Assembly: GCA_934254835.1 (NCBI GenBank) | Contig: CAKQMI010000028.1 | Span: forward strand, 1 to 25,036 | Length of the DNA stretch: 25,036 nucleotides | DNA from: an uncultured Clostridia bacterium | Lineage (GTDB): Bacteria > Bacillota > Clostridia > Christensenellales > CAG-917 | Direction: 5' to 3' | In this document: piece after piece, positions 7,857-15,960 of the stretch | Layout of the letters: each line of letters opens with the position of its first letter | Position numbering within the stretch: the stretch's first letter is position 1 | The notes under the pieces: generated by a model | Told to the model about the DNA's origin: nothing | The model's database searches: none | Seen by the model: the letters and a program-made list of their open reading frames with translations, nothing else | Program-made: the position numbers and the translations under genes

Positions 7857-8207
7857 TTATACTCTGACGCCGACAATATTGACCGTCACGTTTTTGACGC
7901 GCATACCGGTGTATTTTTCGACGCTGTAAGCCACTGCTTTGGTCAGCGATTCCCTGACGGCCTCAACGTTGACGCCCAGTTTTAATATGACGAAAATATC
8001 GATATGCACGACGTTGTCGGTCGTAACGACGCGAACGCCTTTGCCATACGTCTTTTTATTGAAGATTTTTGCAAGGTTGTCGGAGAAACGGCGCGACACA
8101 AGCTCCACCACGCCATAGCACTCGGAAGCTGTCTTGCTGACGATAATCGCAACAGCTTCGTCCGATACGGTGATGTGTCCGAATTTATTGTAAGTACTAA
8201 GCGCCAT
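7857..8207 (-). CDS. Asp23/Gls24 family protein (YloU-like)
   Basis: This is a 116-residue member of the Asp23/Gls24 envelope-stress family, the first gene of the unit with fakA and recG. Family features are the GHITVSDEAVAIIV opening, a central YGVVELVSR segment and a GVNVEAV motif near the C-terminal half. The start is supported by AAGGAG 5 bp before the ATG. Members link to membrane-associated stress or fatty-acid kinase genes by conserved neighbourhood; the biochemical role is not settled. It corresponds by position and family to Bacillus yloU. Confidence 0.92.
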   Translation of the reverse strand: MALSTYNKFGHITVSDEAVAIIVSKTASECYGVVELVSRRFSDNLAKIFNKKTYGKGVRVVTTDNVVHIDIFVILKLGVNVEAVRESLTKAVAYSVEKYTGMRVKNVTVNIVGVRV

Positions 8208-8240
8208 AGTTCTCCTTGTAAAATACCTTACTTTTGCTAT

Positions 8241-8269
8241 ATTTTACTATAATTATAAAAATTTAGCAA
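8241..8269 (-). promoter_or_regulatory. Sigma-A promoter of the yloU-fakA-recG unit
   Basis: On the minus strand TTGCTA (8269-8264) and TAAAAT (8246-8241) are separated by 17 bp in an AT-rich context, 34 bp before the yloU-like start codon. It is divergent from the rpmB promoter. Confidence 0.7.
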
Positions 8270-8278
8270 CAATTATGC

Positions 8279-8307
8279 TTGCCAAAAGTGAAATTTAGTG
8301 CTAAAAT
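8279..8307 (+). promoter_or_regulatory. Sigma-A promoter of rpmB
   Basis: TTGCCA (8279-8284) and TAAAAT (8302-8307) are separated by 17 bp, with the rpmB ribosome site AGGAGG (8328-8333) downstream. The whole divergent promoter region is 135 bp. Confidence 0.75.
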
Positions 8308-8342
8308 ACCTATGTTTTATGCCAGTTAGGAGGTATCAGAGT

Positions 8343-8534
8343 ATGTCGAGAGTATGCAGTGTTTGTGGAAAAGGACAAATGAGCGGTAATATGATAAGCC
8401 ACAGCCATCGTAAAACGAGAAGGGCTTGGGGCGCCAACGTCCACAAAGTTAAGATTGTCAATAAAGACGGTTCGATCAGTTCTGAATACGTTTGCACCAG
8501 ATGCATGCGTAGCGGAAAAGTCGAGCGCGCTTAA
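8343..8534 (+). CDS. rpmB: Ribosomal protein L28 (bL28, zinc-ribbon form)
   Basis: This 63-residue protein of the large ribosomal subunit carries Cys5/Cys8 (CSVC) and Cys51/Cys54 (CTRC), the zinc-binding C+ form. The start at 8343 is chosen because AGGAGG lies 9 bp upstream and the product then begins MSRVCSVCGKG, as in the family. It is the only protein gene on the plus strand and is transcribed alone between its promoter and a terminator. Its position between yloU and spoVM is conserved in Firmicutes. Confidence 0.97.
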   Translation: MSRVCSVCGKGQMSGNMISHSHRKTRRAWGANVHKVKIVNKDGSISSEYVCTRCMRSGKVERA

Positions 8535-8546
8535 TGCATTAAAATT

Positions 8547-8572
8547 AACCGCCTTTTCGGCGGTTTCTTTTT
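8547..8572 (+). terminator. rpmB terminator
   Basis: Stem AACCGCC (8547-8553) with GGCGGTT (8559-8565), loop TTTTC, followed by TCTTTTT. It begins 12 bp after the rpmB stop codon. Confidence 0.9.
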
Positions 8573-8635
8573 GCCCTTTTTCGGGTAATAATATAAGTAT
8601 ATTATTAAAAATTAAAATAGAACGATAATAATTAA

Positions 8636-8670
8636 AATAAGTCGCTCCCCTTTTGGGGACGCGACTTATT
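8636..8670 (-). terminator. spoVM terminator
   Basis: Arms AATAAGTCGC-TCCCC (8636-8650) and GGGGA-C-GCGACTTATT (8655-8670) form a 15-bp stem with one unpaired C. On the minus strand it is followed by TTTTAATTATT, and it starts 2 bp past the stop codon of the small gene at 8673-8771. It supports that gene being a real separate transcript. Confidence 0.85.
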
Positions 8671-8672
8671 CA

Positions 8673-8771
8673 TTAGTCTTTTCTGACGGTTTCGTCCTTT
8701 TTCTTGTTGCGCTTAAATATGCGCAAAAACTTTTTGATAAATTCGGGCGGGTTAAAACATACGATTTTCAT
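8673..8771 (-). CDS. spoVM: SpoVM-like sporulation peptide
   Basis: This is a 32-residue ORF beginning MKIVCFNPPEFIKKFLRI and ending in a basic and acidic tail (KRNKKKDETVRKD). It aligns without gaps to Bacillus subtilis SpoVM (MKFYTIKLPKFLGGIVRA, recalled): Met1, Lys2, Pro9, Phe11 and Arg17 match, with hydrophobics elsewhere. SpoVM is an amphipathic helix that recognises the curved forespore outer membrane, anchors SpoIVA and restrains FtsH; Pro9 is key in Bacillus. AAGAGGTGA lies upstream of the ATG and a strong terminator follows. In Bacillus spoVM also sits next to rpmB and yloU, so synteny agrees. Differences are a charged pair where SpoVM has Gly-Gly, and a longer lysine-rich tail. If correct, the organism probably sporulates. 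Confidence 0.82.
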   Translation of the reverse strand: MKIVCFNPPEFIKKFLRIFKRNKKKDETVRKD

Positions 8772-8802
8772 GACTTTCACCTCTTGCGCACAGTATATGC
8801 GG

Positions 8803-8818
8803 ACACATCAACATGTGT
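8803..8818. repeat. Perfect inverted repeat between glyA and spoVM
   Basis: ACACAT (8803-8808) and ATGTGT (8813-8818) flank CAAC. It has no U tract, so it is a poor terminator for glyA. Its place 32 bp before the spoVM start makes an operator-like role possible. Confidence 0.4.
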
Positions 8819-8848
8819 GAATATGTCAAGGTGACAGTCTTTTTGGCT

Positions 8849-10105
8849 TTACCCGAAAACTACGTCGTTTTTATAGATGGGATATTTTTCGGCAAGTGCG
8901 CGTACGCGTTTGTTAACGTCGTCGTAAGCCTCCTCGCCCTTTTCCAAAATATCGGCAATGCAATTTCCGACTTCCACCATATCGTCCTCTTTCATTCCTC
9001 TGGTCGTAAGGCTTGCCGTGCCTACGCGAATACCGCTTGTGACGGCGGGTTTCGCGGGATCGAAAGGTATGGCGTTTTTGTTGACGGTGATATGTACGTG
9101 ATCAAGTCTGTCGGTAAGTTCCTTGCCGGATACGCCCGTCCCCAAAAGGTTGACGAGGATAAGATGGTTGTCGGTACCGCCCGACACCATATTGATACCG
9201 CGCGCGCGGAAAGTTTCGGCAAGTTTTTTGCAGTTCAGCACGACTTGGTGTTGATACGCCTTAAACTCGGGCGACAACGCTTCCTTGAATGCAACGGCTT
9301 TCGACGCGATAACGTGCATCAAAGGACCGCCTTGCGTGCCGGGGAAAACCGCCTTATCGATGAGTTTTGCGTGCTCTTCTTTGCAAAGAATAATGCCACC
9401 GCGAGGACCTCTCAATGTCTTGTGCGTGGTCGAGGTCACGAAATCGGCGTAAGGCACGGGACTGGGGTGTTCGCCCGCGGCGACAAGTCCTGCGATGTGC
9501 GCCATATCAACCATAAGGTATGCGCCGACTTTGTCCGCAATTTCCCTGAAACGCTTAAAGTCGATGATACGGGGATACGCCGACGCGCCCGCGATGATAA
9601 GTTGAGGTTTGTTTTCGACGGCAAGACGCTCGACCTCGTCGTAGTCGATAAGCCCTTCTTCACGGGTGACGCCGTAACCAACGACGTTGAACCATTTTCC
9701 CGAGAAGTTGACTTTGCTTCCGTGCGACAAATGTCCGCCACCATCGAGGCTCATACTCAAAACGGTGTCACCGGGCTTCAAAACCGCCTCGAAAACCGCA
9801 AAGTTTGCATTCGCGCCCGAGTGGGGTTGGACGTTTGCGTGTTCTGCTCCGAAAAGTTTTTTCAGCCTGTCTCTTGCGATATTTTCGGCGATATCGACAA
9901 ATTCGCAACCGCCGTAATAACGATTTCCGGGATAACCTTCAGCGTACTTATTCGTAAAGAAGGTGCCCATAGACGCCATAACTGCGGGGCTCACGATGTT
10001 TTCGCTGGCGATAAGTTCCAGATTATACTGCTGGCGGTCGAATTCCTGCACGAAACTTTCGTACACTTCGGGATCGATTGCTTTAATAGTTTTCAAATCT
10101 ACCAT
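8849..10105 (-). CDS. glyA: Serine hydroxymethyltransferase
   Basis: GlyA interconverts serine and glycine with tetrahydrofolate, producing 5,10-methylene-THF; it is a cytosolic PLP enzyme. The 418-residue length is typical. PLP lysine Lys229 sits in STTHKTLRGPRGG (225-237); the N-terminal LELIASENIVSP and YAEGYPGNRYYGG are family signatures. AGGAGGAC precedes the ATG. It is the last gene of the long minus-strand run, 34 bp after trxA. The methylene-THF product is also the methyl donor for TrmFO, encoded in the same run. Confidence 0.98.
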   Translation of the reverse strand: MVDLKTIKAIDPEVYESFVQEFDRQQYNLELIASENIVSPAVMASMGTFFTNKYAEGYPGNRYYGGCEFVDIAENIARDRLKKLFGAEHANVQPHSGANANFAVFEAVLKPGDTVLSMSLDGGGHLSHGSKVNFSGKWFNVVGYGVTREEGLIDYDEVERLAVENKPQLIIAGASAYPRIIDFKRFREIADKVGAYLMVDMAHIAGLVAAGEHPSPVPYADFVTSTTHKTLRGPRGGIILCKEEHAKLIDKAVFPGTQGGPLMHVIASKAVAFKEALSPEFKAYQHQVVLNCKKLAETFRARGINMVSGGTDNHLILVNLLGTGVSGKELTDRLDHVHITVNKNAIPFDPAKPAVTSGIRVGTASLTTRGMKEDDMVEVGNCIADILEKGEEAYDDVNKRVRALAEKYPIYKNDVVFG

Positions 10106-10139
10106 TTATACTGTCCTCCTCGTATAAGGGTTGCGCCGA

Positions 10140-10457
10140 CTATTTATTGTTATCGACGAACATTTTTAATTGTTGAAGGTTTTTATATCCGACGTCTTTT
10201 GCGACCTCTTTGCCGTCCTTAAAGAGTATGAGCGTGGGAATCGACATAATGCCGAAGCGTTTTGCCAGCGCGTCCTCTGTGTCGACGTCGATTTTCAAGA
10301 CGGTGATATCACCGTACTCCGCGACGTACTGATCGATAACGGGCGCAAGCATTTTGCAAGGTCCGCACCAGCTTGCCCAGAAGTCAACAAGGCACAAGCC
10401 GTCTTTTACAAGTTCATCAAAGTTTGCTACGGTTGCGTGTATAATTCTTTCTGACAT
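10140..10457 (-). CDS. trxA: Thioredoxin
   Basis: This 105-residue single-domain thioredoxin has the classical active site WCGPC (Trp30-Cys34) and the cis-proline loop SIPTLILFKDGK. It reduces disulfides in cytosolic proteins and needs a thioredoxin reductase that is not in this window. AAGGAG precedes the ATG. It lies between an RseC-like membrane protein with a Cys cluster and glyA, a small redox-related pairing in the run. Confidence 0.96.
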   Translation of the reverse strand: MSERIIHATVANFDELVKDGLCLVDFWASWCGPCKMLAPVIDQYVAEYGDITVLKIDVDTEDALAKRFGIMSIPTLILFKDGKEVAKDVGYKNLQQLKMFVDNNK

Positions 10458-10494
10458 AAAAATCTCCTTTTTTTACTGTTATATAAGTTTCGGT

Positions 10495-10524
10495 TATTAT
10501 CAATTATTATCAATTATTGTCAAT
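10495..10524. repeat. 10-bp tandem repeat, three copies
   Basis: TATTATCAAT occurs at 10495-10504 and 10505-10514, with TATTGTCAAT at 10515-10524. The array spans the stop codon of the RseC-like gene, and the extra copies put further in-frame-independent stops behind it. It probably arose by slippage and sets the exact C-terminus (IDNN). Confidence 0.85.
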
Positions 10525-11013
10525 ATTTTCGGCATCGTCGTCGGAATTGGTTTCGTCCTCGCCCTCTTCCTCGATTTCGTCAAAATCGTCCTCGTCGTTT
10601 TCGCCCGCTCTTGTCACGATGCGCGTCATCTCGGGCACAAAACCTTTTTTCTTTCTTATGACGCACTTGTCCAAAACGACCGCAAGTCCCAGTCCCAAAA
10701 ACAATGCGACGACGCTTGCGATAATCTCGGCAATCTCGCCAAGCGGTAAAAACGCAAACACGGCGATCGTCACGAGAATAAGCGGAATGACGTATACGAT
10801 AAGCGCGGCGGTGAGCACGTATTTACTGCCCATCGTGACCTCGACTTTGTCGCCGACGTCGACGCCCAAAGTGTTTTTGAGTATCACTTCCACCGTCTTT
10901 CCGCCTTTTGACACGGCGCACATACGACACTGGTCGCACGCCGATTTTCGGTCAAAACTGACGACGACGTTGCCGTTTCGTTTGATTTTCGATACCGTTC
11001 CTACTTCAATCAT
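10510..11013 (-). CDS. RseC/MucC-family membrane protein
   Basis: This 167-residue protein belongs to the SoxR-reducing system RseC family by layout. A small N-terminal beta domain carries Cys26-X2-Cys29-X2-Cys32 (CDQCRMC), then two transmembrane helices lie at about 64-89 and 93-118. The C-terminal 30 residues are strongly acidic (Asp/Glu/Asn-rich), which is not usual in the Proteobacterial proteins. In Clostridia such genes often accompany Rnf/Rsx electron-transport genes; none is here. Instead it sits between aspS (4-bp ATGA overlap) and trxA. Its role is probably redox-linked at the membrane, but unproven. Confidence 0.8.
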   Translation of the reverse strand: MIEVGTVSKIKRNGNVVVSFDRKSACDQCRMCAVSKGGKTVEVILKNTLGVDVGDKVEVTMGSKYVLTAALIVYVIPLILVTIAVFAFLPLGEIAEIIASVVALFLGLGLAVVLDKCVIRKKKGFVPEMTRIVTRAGENDEDDFDEIEEEGEDETNSDDDAENIDNN

Positions 11014-12815
11014 TTTTCCGCGGGAATTTCAAGCCCCAGTTCTTTCAGTTGGATATCCTCGACAAAGTCGGGTGCGCCCGTCATCAGACACGACGCGTTT
11101 TGTACCTTCGGGAATGCGATGACGTCTTTTATGTTGTCGTCGCCCGTCAAAAGCATCGTTAGCCTGTCCAGACCGAACGCCAGACCGCCGTGAGGAGGCG
11201 CGCCGTATTTGAACGCGTCCACGAAAAATCCAAAGCGGTTTTTGATGGTTTCTTCGCTCATGCCGAGAATTTCAAACATTTTGCGTTGCATTTCGGGCGT
11301 GTGGATACGGATACTGCCTCCGCCCGCTTCCTGACCGTTGATGACAAGGTCGTAGGCGTTGGCGCGGATACTTGCCAAAACGTCGCGGTCGCGACTGTCG
11401 ATTTTGTCGATATCCTGCACGTTGACGCTCGTAAACGGGTGGTGCATCGCATAAAAGCGGTTGTCTTCGTCGCTCCACTCGAGAAGCGGAAATTCGGTAA
11501 TCCACAAAATATCGTATTCGTTTTTGTCGAACAGCCCGAGTTTTTCGGCGACGTGCGTGCGAAGTGCGCCCAAACTGTCGAACACAACCTTGTTTTTCTT
11601 GTCGGCAACGACCAGGATAAGGTCGCCCTTTTCGGCGCACAAAATATCTTCGATATTTTTAATTTCTTCTTCGCTCAGGAATTTATAGAAAGTGGAAGTT
11701 GTCGTGCCGTCGTTTTTCTTCGACGCCCAGGCAAGTCCTTTCGCGCCGTAGTCTTTCACGAAATCGGCAAACGAATCCACCTCTTTTCTGGTAAATTTAT
11801 CCGCCCCGCCCTTGATGCAAATTGCGCGGACACTGCCCGATTCAAGAGCCTGTTTGAACACGGCAAATTCGGTATTTTTGACGGCGGAGGAAATATCGTT
11901 GAGTTCCAGCGCAAATCTCGTATCGGGTTTGTCGCTTCCGAAGCGGTTCATCGCCTCTGTCCAAGTCATACGTCTGAACGGCTTGTCAAAGGTGATATTT
12001 TTGCATTTTTTGAAGATGTCTTTAATCATGCCTTCGGCGACTTCCATCACGTCCTCGTCGTTCTCGACAAAACTCATCTCGATGTCGATTTGCGTAAACT
12101 CGGGTTGGCGGTTGGCACGAAGGTCCTCGTCGCGGAAGCACCTTGCGACTTGGTAATAGCGGTCAAAACCTGCAATCATCAAAAGTTGCTTGTAAAGTTG
12201 CGGGCTTTGAGGCAAGGCGTAAAACGCGCCGTTTTTTATACGACTGGGAACGAGGTAGTCCCTTGCGCCCTCGGGCGTGGACTTGCCGAGGAACGGGGTT
12301 TCGATTTCCAAAAATCCGTTGTCCGCAAGATAGTCCCTTGCCGTCCTCGTGATTTTGTCGCGCATAATAAGGTTGTTTTGAAGGTAAGACTTTCTGAGTT
12401 CAAGATATCTGTACTTCAGCGCAAGGTTTTCGCCGACTGACGCTTTTTCAGAAATGACGAAAGGCGGAATTTCCGCTTCCGAAAGGATTTTCAAATCTTT
12501 TACGTCGATTTCAACGTCGCCCGTGGGCATATTTTCGTTGATATTTTTGCCCGTGCGCAACCTTACGACGCCCTTTGCCGACACGACGTATTCCGCACGG
12601 ACGGAGCGCGCCTTATCGGCAAGCGCCGAGTTGACGCCCGCGTCGAAAGCAAGTTGTACGATGCCCGTTCTGTCGCGAAGGTCGATGAACACAAGGTTGC
12701 CGAGGTCGCGCGTTTTTGCGACAAATCCCATGACGACCACCTCGCGATTTTCGTCTGTTTTCCTGAGAGTTCCGCACATATCGGTGCGTTTCAATCCGTT
12801 CAATAACTCTGCCAT
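11010..12815 (-). CDS. aspS: Aspartyl-tRNA synthetase
   Basis: This class IIb synthetase charges tRNA-Asp. The 601-residue length is the bacterial type with an N-terminal OB fold (about 1-110), the catalytic core and an inserted GAD domain (about 290-420). Motif 3 is GGLAFGLDRLTMLL near the C-terminus; ARCFRDEDLRANRQPEFTQ is motif 2. The start lies 2 bp after the hisS stop, with an AGAGGC site inside the hisS end. The hisS-aspS pairing is common in Firmicutes. Whether it also charges tRNA-Asn cannot be decided here. Confidence 0.98.
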   Translation of the reverse strand: MAELLNGLKRTDMCGTLRKTDENREVVVMGFVAKTRDLGNLVFIDLRDRTGIVQLAFDAGVNSALADKARSVRAEYVVSAKGVVRLRTGKNINENMPTGDVEIDVKDLKILSEAEIPPFVISEKASVGENLALKYRYLELRKSYLQNNLIMRDKITRTARDYLADNGFLEIETPFLGKSTPEGARDYLVPSRIKNGAFYALPQSPQLYKQLLMIAGFDRYYQVARCFRDEDLRANRQPEFTQIDIEMSFVENDEDVMEVAEGMIKDIFKKCKNITFDKPFRRMTWTEAMNRFGSDKPDTRFALELNDISSAVKNTEFAVFKQALESGSVRAICIKGGADKFTRKEVDSFADFVKDYGAKGLAWASKKNDGTTTSTFYKFLSEEEIKNIEDILCAEKGDLILVVADKKNKVVFDSLGALRTHVAEKLGLFDKNEYDILWITEFPLLEWSDEDNRFYAMHHPFTSVNVQDIDKIDSRDRDVLASIRANAYDLVINGQEAGGGSIRIHTPEMQRKMFEILGMSEETIKNRFGFFVDAFKYGAPPHGGLAFGLDRLTMLLTGDDNIKDVIAFPKVQNASCLMTGAPDFVEDIQLKELGLEIPAEK

Positions 12816-12817
12816 AA

Positions 12818-14074
12818 TTATGCCTCTAAAAAATATTTCGTAATTTCGTTGATTTTGACGGGGATAGCCTCGCCCGTTTCCATATTTTTGACGTTGACGA
12901 CGCCGTTTTCAAGTTCGTCCGCGCCGATAATTAAAGTGAATTTTGCGCCGATTTTTCCTGCGTACTTCATCTGCGCCTTGACGCTTCTTCCCGTAAATTC
13001 GGTATCCGCGGATATGCCCGCGCGCCTTAAATCGTTGGTGATTTTCAATGCGTCGAATTTGATTTCGTCGCCGACGTAGCCGACAAACACTGTGACGTTG
13101 TCGGACTTTTCGGGCATTTTCCCGGCGTTTTCCAAAACGAGAATAAGCCTTTCGATACCCATACCGAAGCCGACCGACGGACAAGGTTTTCCGCCGACTT
13201 CTTCAACGAGGTTGTCGTATCGTCCGCCACCGCATACGGTGCCCTGCGCGCCAATATCGTTTGACACAAACTCAAAAACCGTGCGGGTGTAATAGTCCAG
13301 ACCTCTGACGATTCGGGGATTGACGACGTAAGGAATTTCCAAAGTTTCCAGTCCTTTTTTGAGGTCGGAAAGGTGCTTTTTGCAGTCGTCGCAAAGGTAG
13401 TCCAAAATGACGGGGGCGTCCTCGTTGATTTTCTTGCACTCTTCTTCCTTGCAGTCAAGAATTCTTAAGGGGTTTTTGTCGAGCCTTTCCTTGCAGGTGA
13501 CGCACATTTTGTCGATGTGTCCCGCATAGTACTCTTTCAACGCCTTGTTATATTCCTTTCGGCACGTCGGACAGCCAATACTGTTGATATTGAGCGTGAG
13601 GTTGTCAAGCCCGAGCCTGCAAAACAGCGACTTTGCAATCGAAATAGCCTCGACGTCCATTTCCGCGCCCGCGCTTCCGTACAGTTCGACGCCGAATTGA
13701 TGGTGCTCGCGGAGCCTGCCCGCCTGTGGACGCTCGTATCTGAACACCGGCGTGATATAATAAGTCTTGACGGGAAGCGGTCCCGCATACAAACTGTTTT
13801 CGACAAAACATCTTGCGACGCCCGCCGTGCCCTCGGGTTTCAAGGTAATGGAGCGGTTGCCCTTGTCGAAAAAGGTGTACATTTCCTTATTGACGATATC
13901 GGTGGTATCGCCCACGCCCCTCAAAAACAATTCGGTATGTTCAAAGGTCGGCGTGCGGATTTCCTTGACGTCGAAAAGTCGCGCCGTTTCGCGGACGGCG
14001 TCTTCGATATAGTGCCATTTGTAACTGTCCTCGGGGAGGACGTCTTTCGTACCCTTCGGGATATTGAAACTCAT
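12818..14074 (-). CDS. hisS: Histidyl-tRNA synthetase
   Basis: This class IIa synthetase charges tRNA-His. It has 418 residues. Motifs include FRYERPQAGRLREHHQF (motif 2), the histidine-binding RGLDYYTRTVFEF and GFGMGIERL (motif 3). A Cys-rich insertion at about 168-231 has CPTC, CVTC, a further two Cys and CDDC. Such an insertion occurs in many Clostridia and may bind zinc. It starts 8 bp after hslU. Confidence 0.98.
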   Translation of the reverse strand: MSFNIPKGTKDVLPEDSYKWHYIEDAVRETARLFDVKEIRTPTFEHTELFLRGVGDTTDIVNKEMYTFFDKGNRSITLKPEGTAGVARCFVENSLYAGPLPVKTYYITPVFRYERPQAGRLREHHQFGVELYGSAGAEMDVEAISIAKSLFCRLGLDNLTLNINSIGCPTCRKEYNKALKEYYAGHIDKMCVTCKERLDKNPLRILDCKEEECKKINEDAPVILDYLCDDCKKHLSDLKKGLETLEIPYVVNPRIVRGLDYYTRTVFEFVSNDIGAQGTVCGGGRYDNLVEEVGGKPCPSVGFGMGIERLILVLENAGKMPEKSDNVTVFVGYVGDEIKFDALKITNDLRRAGISADTEFTGRSVKAQMKYAGKIGAKFTLIIGADELENGVVNVKNMETGEAIPVKINEITKYFLEA

Positions 14075-14082
14075 ACTTCCTC

Positions 14083-15393
14083 TTAAATAATATATCGTCT
14101 TAAATTCATCGTTTTGAGCGTGCCCGACAGGTGCTCGTCAACGTATTCTTGGTTTATCGTGATGGTCACGGGTTCGGAATTTCCGCCGGCGTTGTAGCTG
14201 ACCTCTTCGAGCAGTGCTTCCATGACGGCGTGCAGTCTTCTTGCGCCCAAGTTTTCGCTGTTTTCGTTTTCCATAGTGGCGATCCGCGCGATTTCTTTGA
14301 TGGCGTCGTCGGTGAATTTGAGTTCCACCCCGTCAACGTGCAAAAGTTCCTTATATTGCTTCAAAATCGCGTTGTCGGGTTGCGTCAGGATAAGCTCGAA
14401 ATCCTTTTCGGTCAAATTGTTGAGTTCCACCTTAATGGGGAAACGACCTTGAAGTTCGGGAATTAAATCCTGCACTTTGCTGATATGGAACGCGCCCGCC
14501 GCTATAAACAAAATGAAGTCGGTGCGAATGACGCCGTATTTCGTCTGTACCGCGCAACCTTCGACGATTGGCAAAATGTCACGCTGTACGCCCTCTCTCG
14601 ACACGTCGGGACCTTGCGAGTTGCCACGCGCCGCGACCTTATCGATTTCATCGATAAAAATCACGCCGTCTTGCTCGGCACGCCTTAACGCCTCGGACGC
14701 TATGCTGTCGTTGTCCACAAGTTTCGCGCTTTCTTCGGCGGTGAAAATATCACGCGCTTGCTTGACGCTGACGGTACGTTTTTTCTTTTTCTTGGGCATA
14801 AAATTGCCAAAAATCGAGCCGATATTGATTTCTTGTCCCTGACCGACGTCGATTTGCATATTTTTCGGTTCGTCCACAGCCTCGATGGAAATTTGCAATT
14901 TATCGAGATTGCCTTTTCTCAGTTCTTGCAAAATTTCCTCTTTCAGCGCAACGTCGGGTTCGTCGCGTCCCGCCTCTTTTCTGAGGGGCATGATAAGACT
15001 GACGAGTTTCGTCTCGACAATGTCCTGCACCTTGGGTTGGACTTCCTTATATTTTTCTTCTCTGACAAGGCGTATCGACGCTTCGACAAGGTCGCGCACG
15101 ATACTTTCGACGTCACGTCCGACATAGCCGACTTCGGTGAATTTCGTCGCCTCGACTTTCACGAAAGGCGCTTTGACAAGCCTTGCAAGACGTCTGGCGA
15201 TTTCCGTCTTTCCGACGCCCGTGGGACCTTTCATAATAATGTTTTTGGGTGTGATTTCTTCCCTCAATTCCTCGGAAAGCATACTTCTTCTGTAACGGTT
15301 GCGGAGTGCGATTGCAACCGCTTTTTTCGCCTCGTCCTGTCCGATGATGAAGCGGTCGAGTTCATTCACGATTTGTCTGGGTGTATATTCCAT
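14083..15393 (-). CDS. hslU: HslU (ClpY) protease ATPase subunit
   Basis: HslU is the AAA+ unfoldase that feeds substrates to the HslV peptidase. The start at 15393 gives 436 residues and the family opening MEYTPRQIVNELDRFIIGQ; GGAGGC precedes it, within the hslV end. Walker A is GPTGVGKT (56-63) and Walker B VIFIDEIDK. The intermediate domain spans roughly 110-230. The C-terminus ends LRRYII, the tail that docks into HslV. It is 2 bp from hslV. In Bacillus the block is topA-trmFO-codV-hslV-hslU-codY; here codV (xerC) and codY are missing from these positions. Confidence 0.97.
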   Translation of the reverse strand: MEYTPRQIVNELDRFIIGQDEAKKAVAIALRNRYRRSMLSEELREEITPKNIIMKGPTGVGKTEIARRLARLVKAPFVKVEATKFTEVGYVGRDVESIVRDLVEASIRLVREEKYKEVQPKVQDIVETKLVSLIMPLRKEAGRDEPDVALKEEILQELRKGNLDKLQISIEAVDEPKNMQIDVGQGQEINIGSIFGNFMPKKKKKRTVSVKQARDIFTAEESAKLVDNDSIASEALRRAEQDGVIFIDEIDKVAARGNSQGPDVSREGVQRDILPIVEGCAVQTKYGVIRTDFILFIAAGAFHISKVQDLIPELQGRFPIKVELNNLTEKDFELILTQPDNAILKQYKELLHVDGVELKFTDDAIKEIARIATMENENSENLGARRLHAVMEALLEEVSYNAGGNSEPVTITINQEYVDEHLSGTLKTMNLRRYII

Positions 15394-15395
15394 AA

Positions 15396-15935
15396 TTACG
15401 CCTCCAAAACTTCGACCGTGAGGTGGTCGTTGGTGTAAACGCAAAGATCGCTTGCGATTTTCATTGCGCGTCTGGCGATTTCTTCTGCGCCAAGCGTCGT
15501 GTTTTCATAAAGAGCGCGCGCCGCCGCATACGCATAGTTTCCGCCACTGCCGATTGCGCAAACGCCGTATTCCGGCTCGATAACCTCGCCCGTACCGCTG
15601 ACGATAAGCATGACGTCCTTGTCGGCGATAATCATCATCGCTTCGAGTTTTCTTGCTTTGTCGTTGCGCCAAAGTTCGGCAAGTTCGACTGCGGAACGCA
15701 TAAGGTTTCCGCTGTATTTTTGTAACATTTCTTCAAATTTTTCGCTGAGTGCAAAGGCGTCGCTGACAGTCCCCGCAAAGCCTAAAATAACTTTATCGTT
15801 GTAAATTCTTTTCACTTTTACGGCGTTTCCTTTGAAAACGACGCTTTCGCCCATAGTAACCTGTCCGTCGCCGGCGATTGCTGTGATGCCGTCACGCTTG
15901 ACGGCGCAAATTGTAGTGCCTTTGAATGTTGTCAT
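15396..15935 (-). CDS. hslV: HslV (ClpQ) protease subunit
   Basis: HslV is the proteasome-beta-like peptidase of the two-component HslUV protease. It has 179 residues with AGDGQVTMG, ILGFAGTVSDAF and the AIGSGGNYA signature. The N-terminus reads MTTFKGTTICAV: the usual catalytic TT aligns with Thr7-Thr8, but simple Met removal would expose Thr2, five residues earlier. This recalls Bacillus CodW, whose extension exposes a serine. Which threonine is the nucleophile is open. AAGGAG precedes the ATG. It lies 40 bp after trmFO. Confidence 0.97.
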   Translation of the reverse strand: MTTFKGTTICAVKRDGITAIAGDGQVTMGESVVFKGNAVKVKRIYNDKVILGFAGTVSDAFALSEKFEEMLQKYSGNLMRSAVELAELWRNDKARKLEAMMIIADKDVMLIVSGTGEVIEPEYGVCAIGSGGNYAYAAARALYENTTLGAEEIARRAMKIASDLCVYTNDHLTVEVLEA

Positions 15936-15960
15936 AGTATCTCCTTATAAGGGCTTTTGA

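Noticed and set aside
8298..8342. 15-residue extension of L28
   Set aside because: It overlaps the -10 box and the AGGAGG site; L28 begins at MSRVC.
8792..8827. Sigma-E-like promoter upstream of spoVM (GACATATT and CATATACT on minus)
   Set aside because: Each half resembles the consensus, but the 20-bp spacing is too long for known sigma-E promoters.
15394..15444. N-terminal extension of HslU by 17 residues
   Set aside because: The extra residues come from the hslV 3' end in another frame; the ATG at 15393 has a GGAGG site and gives the family N-terminus.
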